NCBI GenBank assembly: GCA_029227815.1
Contig: CP118523.1
Span: 2,108,001 to 2,172,000, forward strand
DNA length: 64,000 nt
DNA from: Clostridiaceae bacterium M8S5
GTDB lineage: Bacteria; Bacillota; Clostridia; Tissierellales; MCWD3
Reading direction: 5' to 3'
A program made the position numbers and the translations under genes. Positions 54,901 to 62,659 of this stretch are shown here, piece after piece (position 1 is the stretch's first letter; each line of letters starts with the position of its first letter). Under the pieces are notes generated by a model. The model searched no databases. It was not told the DNA's origin and saw nothing but the letters and a program-made list of their open reading frames with translations.

Positions 54901-54929
54901 TTTACATATGTTCTTTCATAATGTATAAT
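54901..54929 (+). promoter_or_regulatory. Sigma-A promoter of the GNAT gene
   Basis: TTTACA (54901-54906), 17-base spacer and perfect TATAAT (54924-54929), 37 bases before the start. Confidence 0.8.
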
Positions 54930-54965
54930 AAATCATAGTAACTATTTATAAAACGGAGGAATTTA

Positions 54966-55484
54966 ATGAAAGATTTGTTTTTGGTTGAACCTTGTAAAAA
55001 ATATCAGAATAGTTTCAAAAAATATGCCTCTGCATATAGGAAAATAAATGATACCCATTATTTTAATAAATATAAAAAAGCATTAGAAAATTTTGATAAT
55101 TATTTAAAAGACATATACAATTGTTCAATGGGAATTAACCTACTTCATGGAGAGGTCATGACTTCAATTTTTTGGTTATTATTTAAGGAAGAGATTGTTG
55201 GAGTAGTTAGAGTTAGACATCAAAGTATTGACACCGCTGGTCACATAGGCTATGATATCTCTCCAAATCATAGGAACAAAGGTTACGGTAACCAAATTTT
55301 AAAACTAGCATTAAAGAAAGCTTTAAAATTGGGAATAAAAGAAGTAATTTTAACTTGCAACATAGATAATATAGCTTCAAAAAAAATCATAGAAAAAAAT
55401 AATGGAAAATTTATATCAACCCTTTATGATAAAGAAGATCACGAGTACCTATCTAAGTATATAATTAAGCAAATAAATACCTAA
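54966..55484 (+). CDS. GNAT-family N-acetyltransferase
   Basis: 172 residues. GEIVGVVRVRH-type strands lead to HIGYDISPNHRNKGYGNQILKLALKKA, the acetyl-CoA binding motif A (R-x-x-G-x-G), and LTCNIDNIASKKIIEKNNGKF as motif B. The length and the His-rich HIGYDISP element resemble a common Firmicute GNAT subgroup; substrate unknown. ACGGAGG precedes the ATG. It ends 14 bases from the convergent AraC gene. Confidence 0.88.
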   Translation: MKDLFLVEPCKKYQNSFKKYASAYRKINDTHYFNKYKKALENFDNYLKDIYNCSMGINLLHGEVMTSIFWLLFKEEIVGVVRVRHQSIDTAGHIGYDISPNHRNKGYGNQILKLALKKALKLGIKEVILTCNIDNIASKKIIEKNNGKFISTLYDKEDHEYLSKYIIKQINT

Positions 55485-55498
55485 AAGTAACATAGCTA

Positions 55499-56365
55499 TT
55501 ATTCTATAGGTATATAAATTTTACATGGAGAATCAGGTCCAATATTATTTCTATCTGAATAGACTTCAAAGTCTCCAGGTATAGCTTGGTTTAATTCTTT
55601 GCCAGAACTAGGTAGCCATATATTATATGCATAACCATTTGGTCCAGCAACTTCTCCACGTCTCTTTTCATCAAATACTACATAATTGCTTTCTGGTATT
55701 ATCTTAGAAATTAACCCTTTGGGAATTTTATCTAAATTACTCACTTCAACCGATGCTAGATAATAACATACAGGCTCTACATTATCTTTACTTAATTTAT
55801 AATACCAGTAAGCAATAAAAGAATTTGGATTAGCTAAATATGATATGCTTTTATAACTATCTAATAGTCTTTCATTTAAAAATGTTATTGTCTTAACAAA
55901 ATTTCCGTTAAAATTCACCTCCCCTTCTACTCCTATTAATTTAAATCCTTTTTTAATAAACCTTGGTTCCATATCAAAATCTCCTTTCTTTAATATAATA
56001 TCATGATTATCTAGAGTTATTTTTGTAAATAAATCATGTACATTATTTGTTTTACGATATCTTCCTGGAGTATTACCAAACATTTTTTTAAAAGACCTAA
56101 TAAATGATTCTTCTGTATTGAACTGATAATCAAATGCAATATCTAAAATTCTCTTATCAGTTGTTAATAATTCATATGCTGCTTGATTTAATCTTCTCTT
56201 GCGTACATAGTCCATAACCGAATACCCTATTGCTATTTGAAATATTCTATAGAAATGTGGTACTGAGCAATAAGCTTGATTTGATATATCTTCTAAATTA
56301 ATCTCTTTTTTCAAATTGTGTTCAATATAATCTATTGCCTTTTGTATCCTTAAAAAATAGTCCAT
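55499..56365 (-). CDS. AraC-family regulator with GyrI-like effector domain
   Basis: 288 residues from ATG 56365 (GGAGGAG eight bases upstream). N-terminal double HTH of AraC type: IEHNLKKEINLEDISNQAYCSVPHFYRIFQ and ILDIAFDYQFNTEESFIRSFKKMFGNTPGRYRK, residues about 13-108. The C-terminal 155 residues resemble the GyrI-like/SOUL ligand domain (RFIKKGFKLIGVEGEVNFNGN ... ESNYVVFDEKRRGEVAGPNGYAYNIWLPSSG) found in Rob- and BmrR-type multidrug sensors. Targets are not visible. Confidence 0.88.
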   Translation of the reverse strand: MDYFLRIQKAIDYIEHNLKKEINLEDISNQAYCSVPHFYRIFQIAIGYSVMDYVRKRRLNQAAYELLTTDKRILDIAFDYQFNTEESFIRSFKKMFGNTPGRYRKTNNVHDLFTKITLDNHDIILKKGDFDMEPRFIKKGFKLIGVEGEVNFNGNFVKTITFLNERLLDSYKSISYLANPNSFIAYWYYKLSKDNVEPVCYYLASVEVSNLDKIPKGLISKIIPESNYVVFDEKRRGEVAGPNGYAYNIWLPSSGKELNQAIPGDFEVYSDRNNIGPDSPCKIYIPIE

Positions 56366-56383
56366 GAGTTCAATCTCCTCCAA

Positions 56384-56814
56384 TCTCTTAAAATAAAGTA
56401 TACTAAATTAATTCTATAAAAACTTGACTTTTTTTATCATTATTATTTTCGGTTAATTTTTAGTTATACTACAACATATGTTCTCGTATTAAAACATACA
56501 AATAAAACTACTTGTCGTAATTTATATCTTTAGATTGAAATTATTAAGGCTTAATATTATGTATTATAGAAAAACTATCTGTCATTACCAACATCTAAGT
56601 AATCTAGGACTTTATTTCATTATAAAAGCCCAAAAATAATTATATTTCTGAGCTTATATGTATCCCTATAGATTATTCATTTATATCTATATTTTTTATA
56701 AGTTTCTACCAAACCGTATCCTGTGTTTCTCCCTCTATTACCTCGTATATATTTGATTTCTTAAAATCTCTGACTTTGTTTAATAATACCCCTTCTATGT
56801 GATATCTTTAGATA
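56384..56814. other. Intergenic region with hairpin and a coding-like remnant
   Basis: About 430 bases. A hairpin on the minus strand near 56627-56657 (AAGCTCAGAAATA / TATTTTTGGGCTT, followed by T-rich sequence) may end the ABC exporter operon. Between it and 56815, a minus-strand frame (56695-56810) reads coding-like (IEGVLLNKVRDFKKSNIYEV) but has no start and ends in early stops; it may be a gene remnant. Confidence 0.4.
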
Positions 56815-56994
56815 TCAAATCAACATTCTCAAAGCATTACCACCTGCTGTAAGTAAAGCACATAGACCAGCAAGACCAACCCATAAAGGCCATTTATATG
56901 ATTTGCCTTGTTCTTTGGAAAGTATTAAACCAATTACACTAACGATAACTAGAATAGCCCCAAGTATAGTACCTAAAATAATTCCAATTTCCAT
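56815..56994 (-). CDS. 59-residue membrane protein of the ABC exporter operon
   Basis: Two hydrophobic helices (MEIGIILGTILGAILVIVSV, and about 35-52 with WPLWVGLAGLCALLTAGG) joined by a short polar loop. The ATG at 56994 has TGGAGG upstream and lies two bases after the permease stop, so it is the fourth gene of the TetR-ATPase-permease operon. Small third subunits are common in bacitracin/lantibiotic-type exporters, but this one matches no family I know. Confidence 0.75.
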   Translation of the reverse strand: MEIGIILGTILGAILVIVSVIGLILSKEQGKSYKWPLWVGLAGLCALLTAGGNALRMLI

Positions 56995-56996
56995 AG

Positions 56997-57689
56997 CTAA
57001 ACCTCCATTCTATTTATTATATGATTTGTTGAAATTGCAAACCCTAATCCAATCACGAAGAGTATTATTACGGCAACAAATACATATATATTCGCACTAA
57101 GCCCAATAAGAACATTGCCAAATATAACAGAAAGTATAATTGCAGTTACAATTGTTGTAGAAATCGACTTGTTTATAAAACCTATTCTCAAGGATATAAA
57201 TCCTGTCGTTATGATGATTAAAATAAAGTTAATAATTCTTATTATTTGAGATTGTACTAGCTGGATAGAAATACTTCCACTCAATATTGGTTTTATATTC
57301 TCAGTTATAAAAAATAAACTATTCGGAAGTAAAGTAGATATTAAAAAACCTACGGTAATAAAACTTACTACCAAAAATATTTTGGCACAAAATATTTTTG
57401 TCCTTGATACTGGATATGAAAATAACAACAATGCTTTTTGTCTACTATAGTCCTCTATAACGAATTTTGAAAATAAAACTACGGAAAATACAGAAAAGAC
57501 AATGAAGGTAACTCCTGTATGCATCTTCAGGAGAGTTTCATATTTCTGAAATTCAAGATCATTTTCAACTTTTGCAATAATAGCTATCATATACAAAAAG
57601 CCAGTCATGACAATGGAAATAACCGCTAACGCAACATAGTATGATGTTAGTTTGTTGCGTTTGAGTTCTAGCTTGATTAATTTATACAT
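56997..57689 (-). CDS. ABC exporter permease
   Basis: 230 residues with six membrane helices (about 18-38, 57-75, 104-122, 140-160, 170-190 and 200-220), starting MYKLIKLELKRNKLTSYYVA, a start typical of ABC-2-type permeases of lantibiotic/bacitracin immunity systems (the LKLE-R-K element). It pairs with the ATPase encoded 6 bases upstream; ABC exporters of this type remove peptides or amphiphilic drugs from the membrane. Confidence 0.85.
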   Translation of the reverse strand: MYKLIKLELKRNKLTSYYVALAVISIVMTGFLYMIAIIAKVENDLEFQKYETLLKMHTGVTFIVFSVFSVVLFSKFVIEDYSRQKALLLFSYPVSRTKIFCAKIFLVVSFITVGFLISTLLPNSLFFITENIKPILSGSISIQLVQSQIIRIINFILIIITTGFISLRIGFINKSISTTIVTAIILSVIFGNVLIGLSANIYVFVAVIILFVIGLGFAISTNHIINRMEV

Positions 57690-57695
57690 TTTATT

Positions 57696-58406
57696 TTATC
57701 CCCCTGTTATATCAAAATAGCAGTCCTCAAGGCCACCTTTATACTCTTTTTTTATATCTATGGTTTTTGCCTGTTTTGCAACAATACCATTTGCTAAAAT
57801 TCCAATTGTATCTGCGATGTGTTCTACTTCATTTAAAGTGTGACTTGACAGTAGAATGGTTTTACCATGTTCAATACAAAGCTTTTTAAATAATACTCTC
57901 ATATCTCGAATCCCTTGTGGATCAAGACCATTTACAGGTTCGTCCAAAATTAAAATTTGAGGATTATGTATCATTGCTCTTGCAATTGCTAATCTTGCAC
58001 GCATACCTAATGAAAACTTAGAAACAGGACGATTATCAATACCGTTAAGTCCTACCATATCTATTGTCTTTTTAATATCTGCTTCTTCAGACATATAGGC
58101 AAGGTGAATTTTCAAATTTTCTTCTGCACTTAGATGTTCATAAAAGACAGGTATTTCAATCAATATTCCAATATTTTTTAATATCTCATTTCGATTGGTA
58201 TCAATATCTAATCCTAAAATACGAATTGTACCTTCATCTTTTTGTAGTAGGCCAGTCATCATTTTAAATACTGTCGTTTTCCCTGCTCCATTTGCTCCTA
58301 AAAATCCATAAATTTCGTTTTTCATTACTGTCAAATTGCAGCCTTTAATAACATCAAGGTTTCCAAAATTTTTCTTAAGTCTATTTATTTCTATAACATT
58401 AGTCAT
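57696..58406 (-). CDS. ABC exporter ATPase
   Basis: About 236 residues from ATG 58406 (AGGTGAG just upstream; the in-frame GTG at 58415 touches the TetR stop). Walker A is GANGAGKTTVFKM, the signature is FSLGMRARLAIARAM, Walker B is ILILDEPVNGLDPQG, and the H-loop His is in LLSSHTLNEVEHIAD. It is of the BcrA/CcmA type that drives export of peptides or drugs. It lies between the TetR repressor and the permease, all read leftward with almost no gaps. Confidence 0.94.
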   Translation of the reverse strand: MTNVIEINRLKKNFGNLDVIKGCNLTVMKNEIYGFLGANGAGKTTVFKMMTGLLQKDEGTIRILGLDIDTNRNEILKNIGILIEIPVFYEHLSAEENLKIHLAYMSEEADIKKTIDMVGLNGIDNRPVSKFSLGMRARLAIARAMIHNPQILILDEPVNGLDPQGIRDMRVLFKKLCIEHGKTILLSSHTLNEVEHIADTIGILANGIVAKQAKTIDIKKEYKGGLEDCYFDITGG

Positions 58407-58415
58407 AAGTCTCAC

Positions 58416-58997
58416 CTACTCAAAAATTTTATCAATTAAATTTTCCACCATAAAATCAAATACCTCAAATTGATCATAGCACATTGCATCCTTTGACGAA
58501 ACCAAAGCAAGCAACCCAGTTATTACAGAAATAGCTTTTTCTTTATTAATAGCAAATTTTAGATATGGCTTATCTGCTAAAAAAATTTGTCCTGCTTTCT
58601 GGCTATATTTAGCGATTGCTGCTTCTTGTTCTTTTGATAATTTGTTAATAAATGCTATAAAATCAACACTTCTTGTATCACAAATAAAACTGTTTTTGCA
58701 ATACTCACGATATACTATTTTTAATACCTTTGCAAAACCATATTTATTAGGAGTTTTCTCCATGATTTCGTTTGCTAGAATATAAAGATTATCTTGAACT
58801 AAACATAATGTTTCACAAAAAAGTGATTCTTTAGAATCATAAAATAAATAAAATGCACCCTTTGAAATCCCAGATTTAGCACATAGTTCATTGACACTAG
58901 TTTTCTTATATCCATGTTTTGCCCAACTCTTGGTACATTCTTCTCGTAATCTTATACGTATGTTTTCTTTTTCATGTTCACTGAAACTTCTTGCCAT
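58416..58997 (-). CDS. TetR-family repressor of the ABC exporter operon
   Basis: 193 residues from ATG 58997, chosen for AAAAAGGAGAGAG upstream; the frame is open to 59042 but overlaps the operator. The N-terminal HTH is SWAKHGYKKTSVNELCAKSGISKGAFYLFYDSKESLF (about residues 20-56). The C-terminal ligand domain is unassigned. It is the first gene of its operon, has an imperfect palindrome between its promoter and start, and so probably represses itself and the exporter until an exported compound binds. Confidence 0.92.
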   Translation of the reverse strand: MARSFSEHEKENIRIRLREECTKSWAKHGYKKTSVNELCAKSGISKGAFYLFYDSKESLFCETLCLVQDNLYILANEIMEKTPNKYGFAKVLKIVYREYCKNSFICDTRSVDFIAFINKLSKEQEAAIAKYSQKAGQIFLADKPYLKFAINKEKAISVITGLLALVSSKDAMCYDQFEVFDFMVENLIDKIFE

Positions 58998-59017
58998 AAT
59001 ATCTCTCTCCTTTTTTG

Positions 59018-59041
59018 TGACCCAAAAAACTTTTTGAGTCA
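59018..59041. promoter_or_regulatory. TetR operator (24-bp imperfect palindrome)
   Basis: TGACCCAAAAA-AC-TTTTTGAGTCA: 11-bp arms with one mismatch and a two-base centre, between the promoter at 59056-59084 and the repressor start at 58997. Confidence 0.75.
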
Positions 59042-59055
59042 TATGTGCTATTTAT

Positions 59056-59084
59056 AGTATAAGATATACATTTTAGATTGTCAA
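59056..59084 (-). promoter_or_regulatory. Sigma-A promoter of the TetR-ABC operon
   Basis: On the minus strand TTGACA (59084-59079), 17-base spacer and TATACT (59061-59056). The palindrome at 59018-59041 begins 15 bases downstream of the -10 element. Confidence 0.88.
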
Positions 59085-59090
59085 TAAAAA

Positions 59091-59127
59091 AGACGTAAAC
59101 AGCTATTATAAAAGCCATTTATCGTCT
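59091..59127 (-). terminator. Terminator of the HELFH protein gene
   Basis: AGACG-TAAA...AGCT pairs with AGCC...TTTA-CGTCT with small mismatches; on the minus strand it is followed by TTTTTTA. It overlaps the -35 side of the TetR promoter. Confidence 0.65.
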
Positions 59128-59206
59128 TGTATTGCTATAAATCCAACACTAACTTTTCCATCGTGACTACAATCTCTCTTGTAATGATACACTCAATTCA
59201 GTTGAA

Positions 59207-59674
59207 TTATTCTAAGTTTCTTAATCCTTCAAAAAGCTCGTTATATGATTTTTGTTTTTTACATCTCCCATATGATAGCTCTTTATTCTCTCCAAAGTCA
59301 AGTAGGAAACACTTTGTCAATTCTTCTACTGTTTGTTCTAATGATACAAAGAATTGGTTATACGCAAATTTATATGCAGAAGTTCCTTCTTCAAAATTAG
59401 CAATAATTAGTGATTCTGTTACTTGATCAAGTGGGTACATTTTCAAATGAAATAATTCATGAACAATTACTTCTTCTAAATTTTCTTGTTTTGGATTAGC
59501 TTTGTTAAGAAGTAGAACTGCTTTTCTATCATCACAATCAACCTTGAAATCTCCTGTTTTTCTCCAGTTAACATCATCAACAAATTCAAGTTTAATATCC
59601 CAATATGGAGATATACGCAATTTTTTGCACCAGAATTCAAATAACTCGAATATTTTATTTTTGTCAATTTTCAT
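59207..59674 (-). CDS. Putative zinc metallopeptidase-like protein (HELFH)
   Basis: 155 residues from ATG 59674 (TGAGGTGA six bases upstream). NLEEVIVHELFHLKMYPL carries an HExxH zinc motif around residue 79; the preceding ISPYWDIKLEFVDD resembles the start of SprT-like or phage-associated putative metallopeptidases, and a Glu lies some 20 residues after the motif (IIANFEEGTSA) as a possible third ligand. It is intracellular, with no signal peptide. Substrate unknown. It stands alone. Confidence 0.65.
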   Translation of the reverse strand: MKIDKNKIFELFEFWCKKLRISPYWDIKLEFVDDVNWRKTGDFKVDCDDRKAVLLLNKANPKQENLEEVIVHELFHLKMYPLDQVTESLIIANFEEGTSAYKFAYNQFFVSLEQTVEELTKCFLLDFGENKELSYGRCKKQKSYNELFEGLRNLE

Positions 59675-59862
59675 TTTTATCACCTCATAAAGTCTATAAA
59701 TTAAAAAATAATTAGTGTACAACAAAATAAAGACAAATATAATTAAATCAAATCCTTTTAATAGATTGTAACTAGCATTAAAACTTAACGGTCATACTTA
59801 TCAAAATATATGTCTTTAGCTTAATTTCTATGCTGATATTATTTCAACCTTACATCTTTTTA

Positions 59863-60492
59863 TTAACCCTTTCTTTGTGCCACTATAAAATAATTAGTTG
59901 GATTTTTATGTAATTTACATGTCTCTAGAATAGTAAAATTACTCTTTTTGATTATACTCTCTAATTCTTTAGTTTTCAACTTAGATATATACGGTAAAAT
60001 ACCAATTTTACTAAGAAATATTTGTAGATGCACATTTATATTCTTTTTTTCTCCAAAACAATTTGTTGTTGAAATAAATATTCCTCCTGGTTTTATTAGT
60101 TTTTTAATCCTTTCTATAGTAATATCTATATCTTTAATAAGATATAAGACATTATATGCTACTAAAACATCGAATTGATTTGTATTAATACTCTCATCAA
60201 ATATTGATTTGTTCTCAAATTTTATATTTGTTATATTTTTATCTATTATTTTGCTATTACTTATACCAATCATATTCTCTGATATATCAATACCATATAT
60301 ATAATTTGCGGATTTAGATAATTCTATTGCAACTTCTCCTGTACCACATGCAAAATCTAATATACGATCTGTCTCTTTAATATATTTTTTAGTTCTATCT
60401 GTGGCTTTCTTATATCCATCAATATTCTTTTCATATATTTGCTTGTCATATTTTCCTGAAATCTTATTCCAAAACTTTTCAATGTTATCCAT
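59863..60492 (-). CDS. Class I SAM-dependent methyltransferase
   Basis: 209 residues. Motif I is ILDFACGTGEVAIEL, motif II YGIDISENMIGI, and FDVLVAYNVLYLIKD is motif IV, as in UbiE/Methyltransf_11 proteins. LKPGGIFISTTNCFG is the usual post-motif III strand. TGAGGAG precedes the ATG at 60492. Substrate unknown; it stands alone, 370 bases or more from the neighbours' coding ends on the start side only by a terminator. Confidence 0.85.
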   Translation of the reverse strand: MDNIEKFWNKISGKYDKQIYEKNIDGYKKATDRTKKYIKETDRILDFACGTGEVAIELSKSANYIYGIDISENMIGISNSKIIDKNITNIKFENKSIFDESINTNQFDVLVAYNVLYLIKDIDITIERIKKLIKPGGIFISTTNCFGEKKNINVHLQIFLSKIGILPYISKLKTKELESIIKKSNFTILETCKLHKNPTNYFIVAQRKG

Positions 60493-60653
60493 TAATTATC
60501 TCCTCAATATATTTTTTCGTATCATATTATTAAAATTTACCACCATATACAAATTATACTCTGCCTGATTTGTTATTGTCTACCTAATATATTAAATTAA
60601 AAATAAATTTTTGCTGACTTCTTATCAATTTTCAAACAAACTAATCTTTCTAT

Positions 60654-60688
60654 AAAAAAGACTATCTCAAATTACTTCTGAGATAGTC
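60654..60688 (-). terminator. Terminator of the PucR-type regulator gene
   Basis: GACTATCTC (60660-60668) pairs exactly with GAGATAGTC (60680-60688); the minus strand continues TTTTTT. Confidence 0.93.
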
Positions 60689-60695
60689 TCTTAAA

Positions 60696-61856
60696 TCATC
60701 CTAAATTCAAAATACTCTTTAGTATAACAACAATATTTAACTTAGTATACAATGTAACTTTATTATTCCCTACTTTTAAAATATCTTTAATCTTATCCAT
60801 CCTATACCTTACAGTATTTTCATGAAGATACAGCTCTTTAGATATTCTCTTATAGTTACCTTCATATTTTACAAATGCTTTAATTATCTTATATAAATCT
60901 ATATTATTTTCCTTTTCATATTTAATTATTGGCTCAAGCACTTCATTAACATAGCTCAAAAGGTCTTTATCATCCTTAATTTTATTTAACCATGTTTCAA
61001 TGCCTAAATCATTGTGATTGACTATTAATGCTTTATTTCTTCTAGCAAATTTAAATGAAAATATCGCTTCATTTATGCTTTCTTTAAAGCGCTCTAGGCT
61101 TCTATAATAATCACTAACGCCAATAATTATATTATTAAATTGCTTAATAAGTAATTCTTTTATTTTTTTTATTTCTTCATCTATAGTGCTAAAATCATCA
61201 TCTGTACTTATGACTACTAATGTACCTTTATTTAATCTATGGACAAAAATTTCTCTATTGTTAGTAAAAATTCTATTTCTTATCATATTTGTGATATTAT
61301 TATTAGGAACCTCAATGTATAGTGCAACATAATTATTTTTTAGATTAGGGTTCATCTCATTGATATATTCAAGTATCTGAGTACAGCTACATTCAGTATG
61401 CATAATCTTATATAGGAGATTGTCTATACGTTTATCAGATTTATCACGCACTATTGCATTCATTACAATATCTATAAGATTGGAATATGCAGTAGTATAG
61501 TCTAATGCAATAATAGGATAACCATTATCATTAACAAGTTTAATTATACTATCGTCAATAGTACCTTCTTTATATCCTACAATACAGATACCACAACTTC
61601 TTTGCCTTATTAGTGATAAGAATTCTTCATAAAAATCAACACCTACTTTGTCAAAAAAGTTAGAGCTTGTTAAATATAAATCACCTATACTTATAAATTT
61701 GTCAACATCTACACATATTTTTTCACGAAACTCTCTTAAGGTTAACTCTAGAAAATTGATTCGTAACACTTCGTTTAGTAGACCTTTATGACCAGCTATA
61801 ACCCTAGCAGATTCAAATTCTTTAAAACTTAGTAAATCTCTAATCAAAACACCCAT
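60696..61856 (-). CDS. PucR/CdaR-family transcriptional regulator
   Basis: 386 residues. An N-terminal PucR-type sensor (GVLIRDLLSFKEFESARVIAG ... SFFDKVGVDFYEEFLSLIRQRSCGICIV, about 1-110), a middle GGDEF-like/CdaR region, and a C-terminal PucR helix-turn-helix (FVKYEGNYKRISKELYLHENTVRYRMDKIKDIL). Regulators of this family control purine, polyol or amino-acid catabolism. AGGGG precedes the ATG. It follows the racemase by 62 bases and is read in the same direction, so it probably governs the racemase-symporter genes. Confidence 0.9.
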   Translation of the reverse strand: MGVLIRDLLSFKEFESARVIAGHKGLLNEVLRINFLELTLREFREKICVDVDKFISIGDLYLTSSNFFDKVGVDFYEEFLSLIRQRSCGICIVGYKEGTIDDSIIKLVNDNGYPIIALDYTTAYSNLIDIVMNAIVRDKSDKRIDNLLYKIMHTECSCTQILEYINEMNPNLKNNYVALYIEVPNNNITNMIRNRIFTNNREIFVHRLNKGTLVVISTDDDFSTIDEEIKKIKELLIKQFNNIIIGVSDYYRSLERFKESINEAIFSFKFARRNKALIVNHNDLGIETWLNKIKDDKDLLSYVNEVLEPIIKYEKENNIDLYKIIKAFVKYEGNYKRISKELYLHENTVRYRMDKIKDILKVGNNKVTLYTKLNIVVILKSILNLG

Positions 61857-61918
61857 ATTCTTAAATCCCCTAATTAATTATTTATTATATTAATTATAGA
61901 CCATTTAAAAAGTTAAAA

Positions 61919-62647
61919 CTACAGGTTATTTATAATTTCCTCATATTGTCTATATGGATATGCTTTTTTACTATGTCTTATCCCAAGTTTAACTAATTGC
62001 TCTAACTCTAAAATCGCTACTTTGCTAGGCTCTATAACTATAAAATCAATACCTCTTTTTTGCAATCTCTCTAAAATATCTTTATAAGAACAATAAAAGC
62101 TTGTGCATCCTAAAACTACTCCTTGATATTCCCCTTCTTGATATAATAGTTCTATTAAATTATATAGTTTATTCGTAATATCTCCTGTGATTATATCCTC
62201 TATGGATGTTTCTATACTTCGTATTCCTTTTACATATTTCTTGTAAATACTAGAATCTACTTTCCTCTCTGTAGAAGGTACACATATCTTTGATGGTGAT
62301 ACAATACATATTTTCCCCAATAAATGCACACATACACTCATAGATGAGTTGAATGCTCCGATAATTGGAATATTGATTATTTCTCTTATAGCTTCTAATC
62401 CAGGATCATCAAAACATGATATAAGTATACCATCATAACCCTCTTCCTCTGCTTCAACTGCTACTTTAGCTATATATGGTATCGCATATGCTGTATCTAT
62501 ATCTGATTCTAGTGCCTTTGGTCCATCCTTTAATGAACTAACACTTATTTCTGTATCTTTATCTACCCATTTTTTTAAATAATTCTGGCTAGACACTATT
62601 TCTGTTTCAGGTATACCAGCTACTGGTATAATTACTTTAAGCTTCAT
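61919..62647 (-). CDS. Asp/Glu/hydantoin racemase-family protein
   Basis: 242 residues. The family's paired catalytic-type cysteines are in ILISCFDDPGLEA (about residue 75) and GVVLGCTSF (about residue 185), each in the expected half of the two-domain fold. The start KLKVIIPVAGIPE and the CxDD element resemble hydantoin racemases more than glutamate racemases. AAAGGTGG precedes the ATG at 62647. It lies 12 bases after the symporter gene, so a racemised amino acid, hydantoin or maleate-like substrate may be the imported compound. Confidence 0.85.
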   Translation of the reverse strand: MKLKVIIPVAGIPETEIVSSQNYLKKWVDKDTEISVSSLKDGPKALESDIDTAYAIPYIAKVAVEAEEEGYDGILISCFDDPGLEAIREIINIPIIGAFNSSMSVCVHLLGKICIVSPSKICVPSTERKVDSSIYKKYVKGIRSIETSIEDIITGDITNKLYNLIELLYQEGEYQGVVLGCTSFYCSYKDILERLQKRGIDFIVIEPSKVAILELEQLVKLGIRHSKKAYPYRQYEEIINNL

Positions 62648-62659
62648 AACAATCCACCT

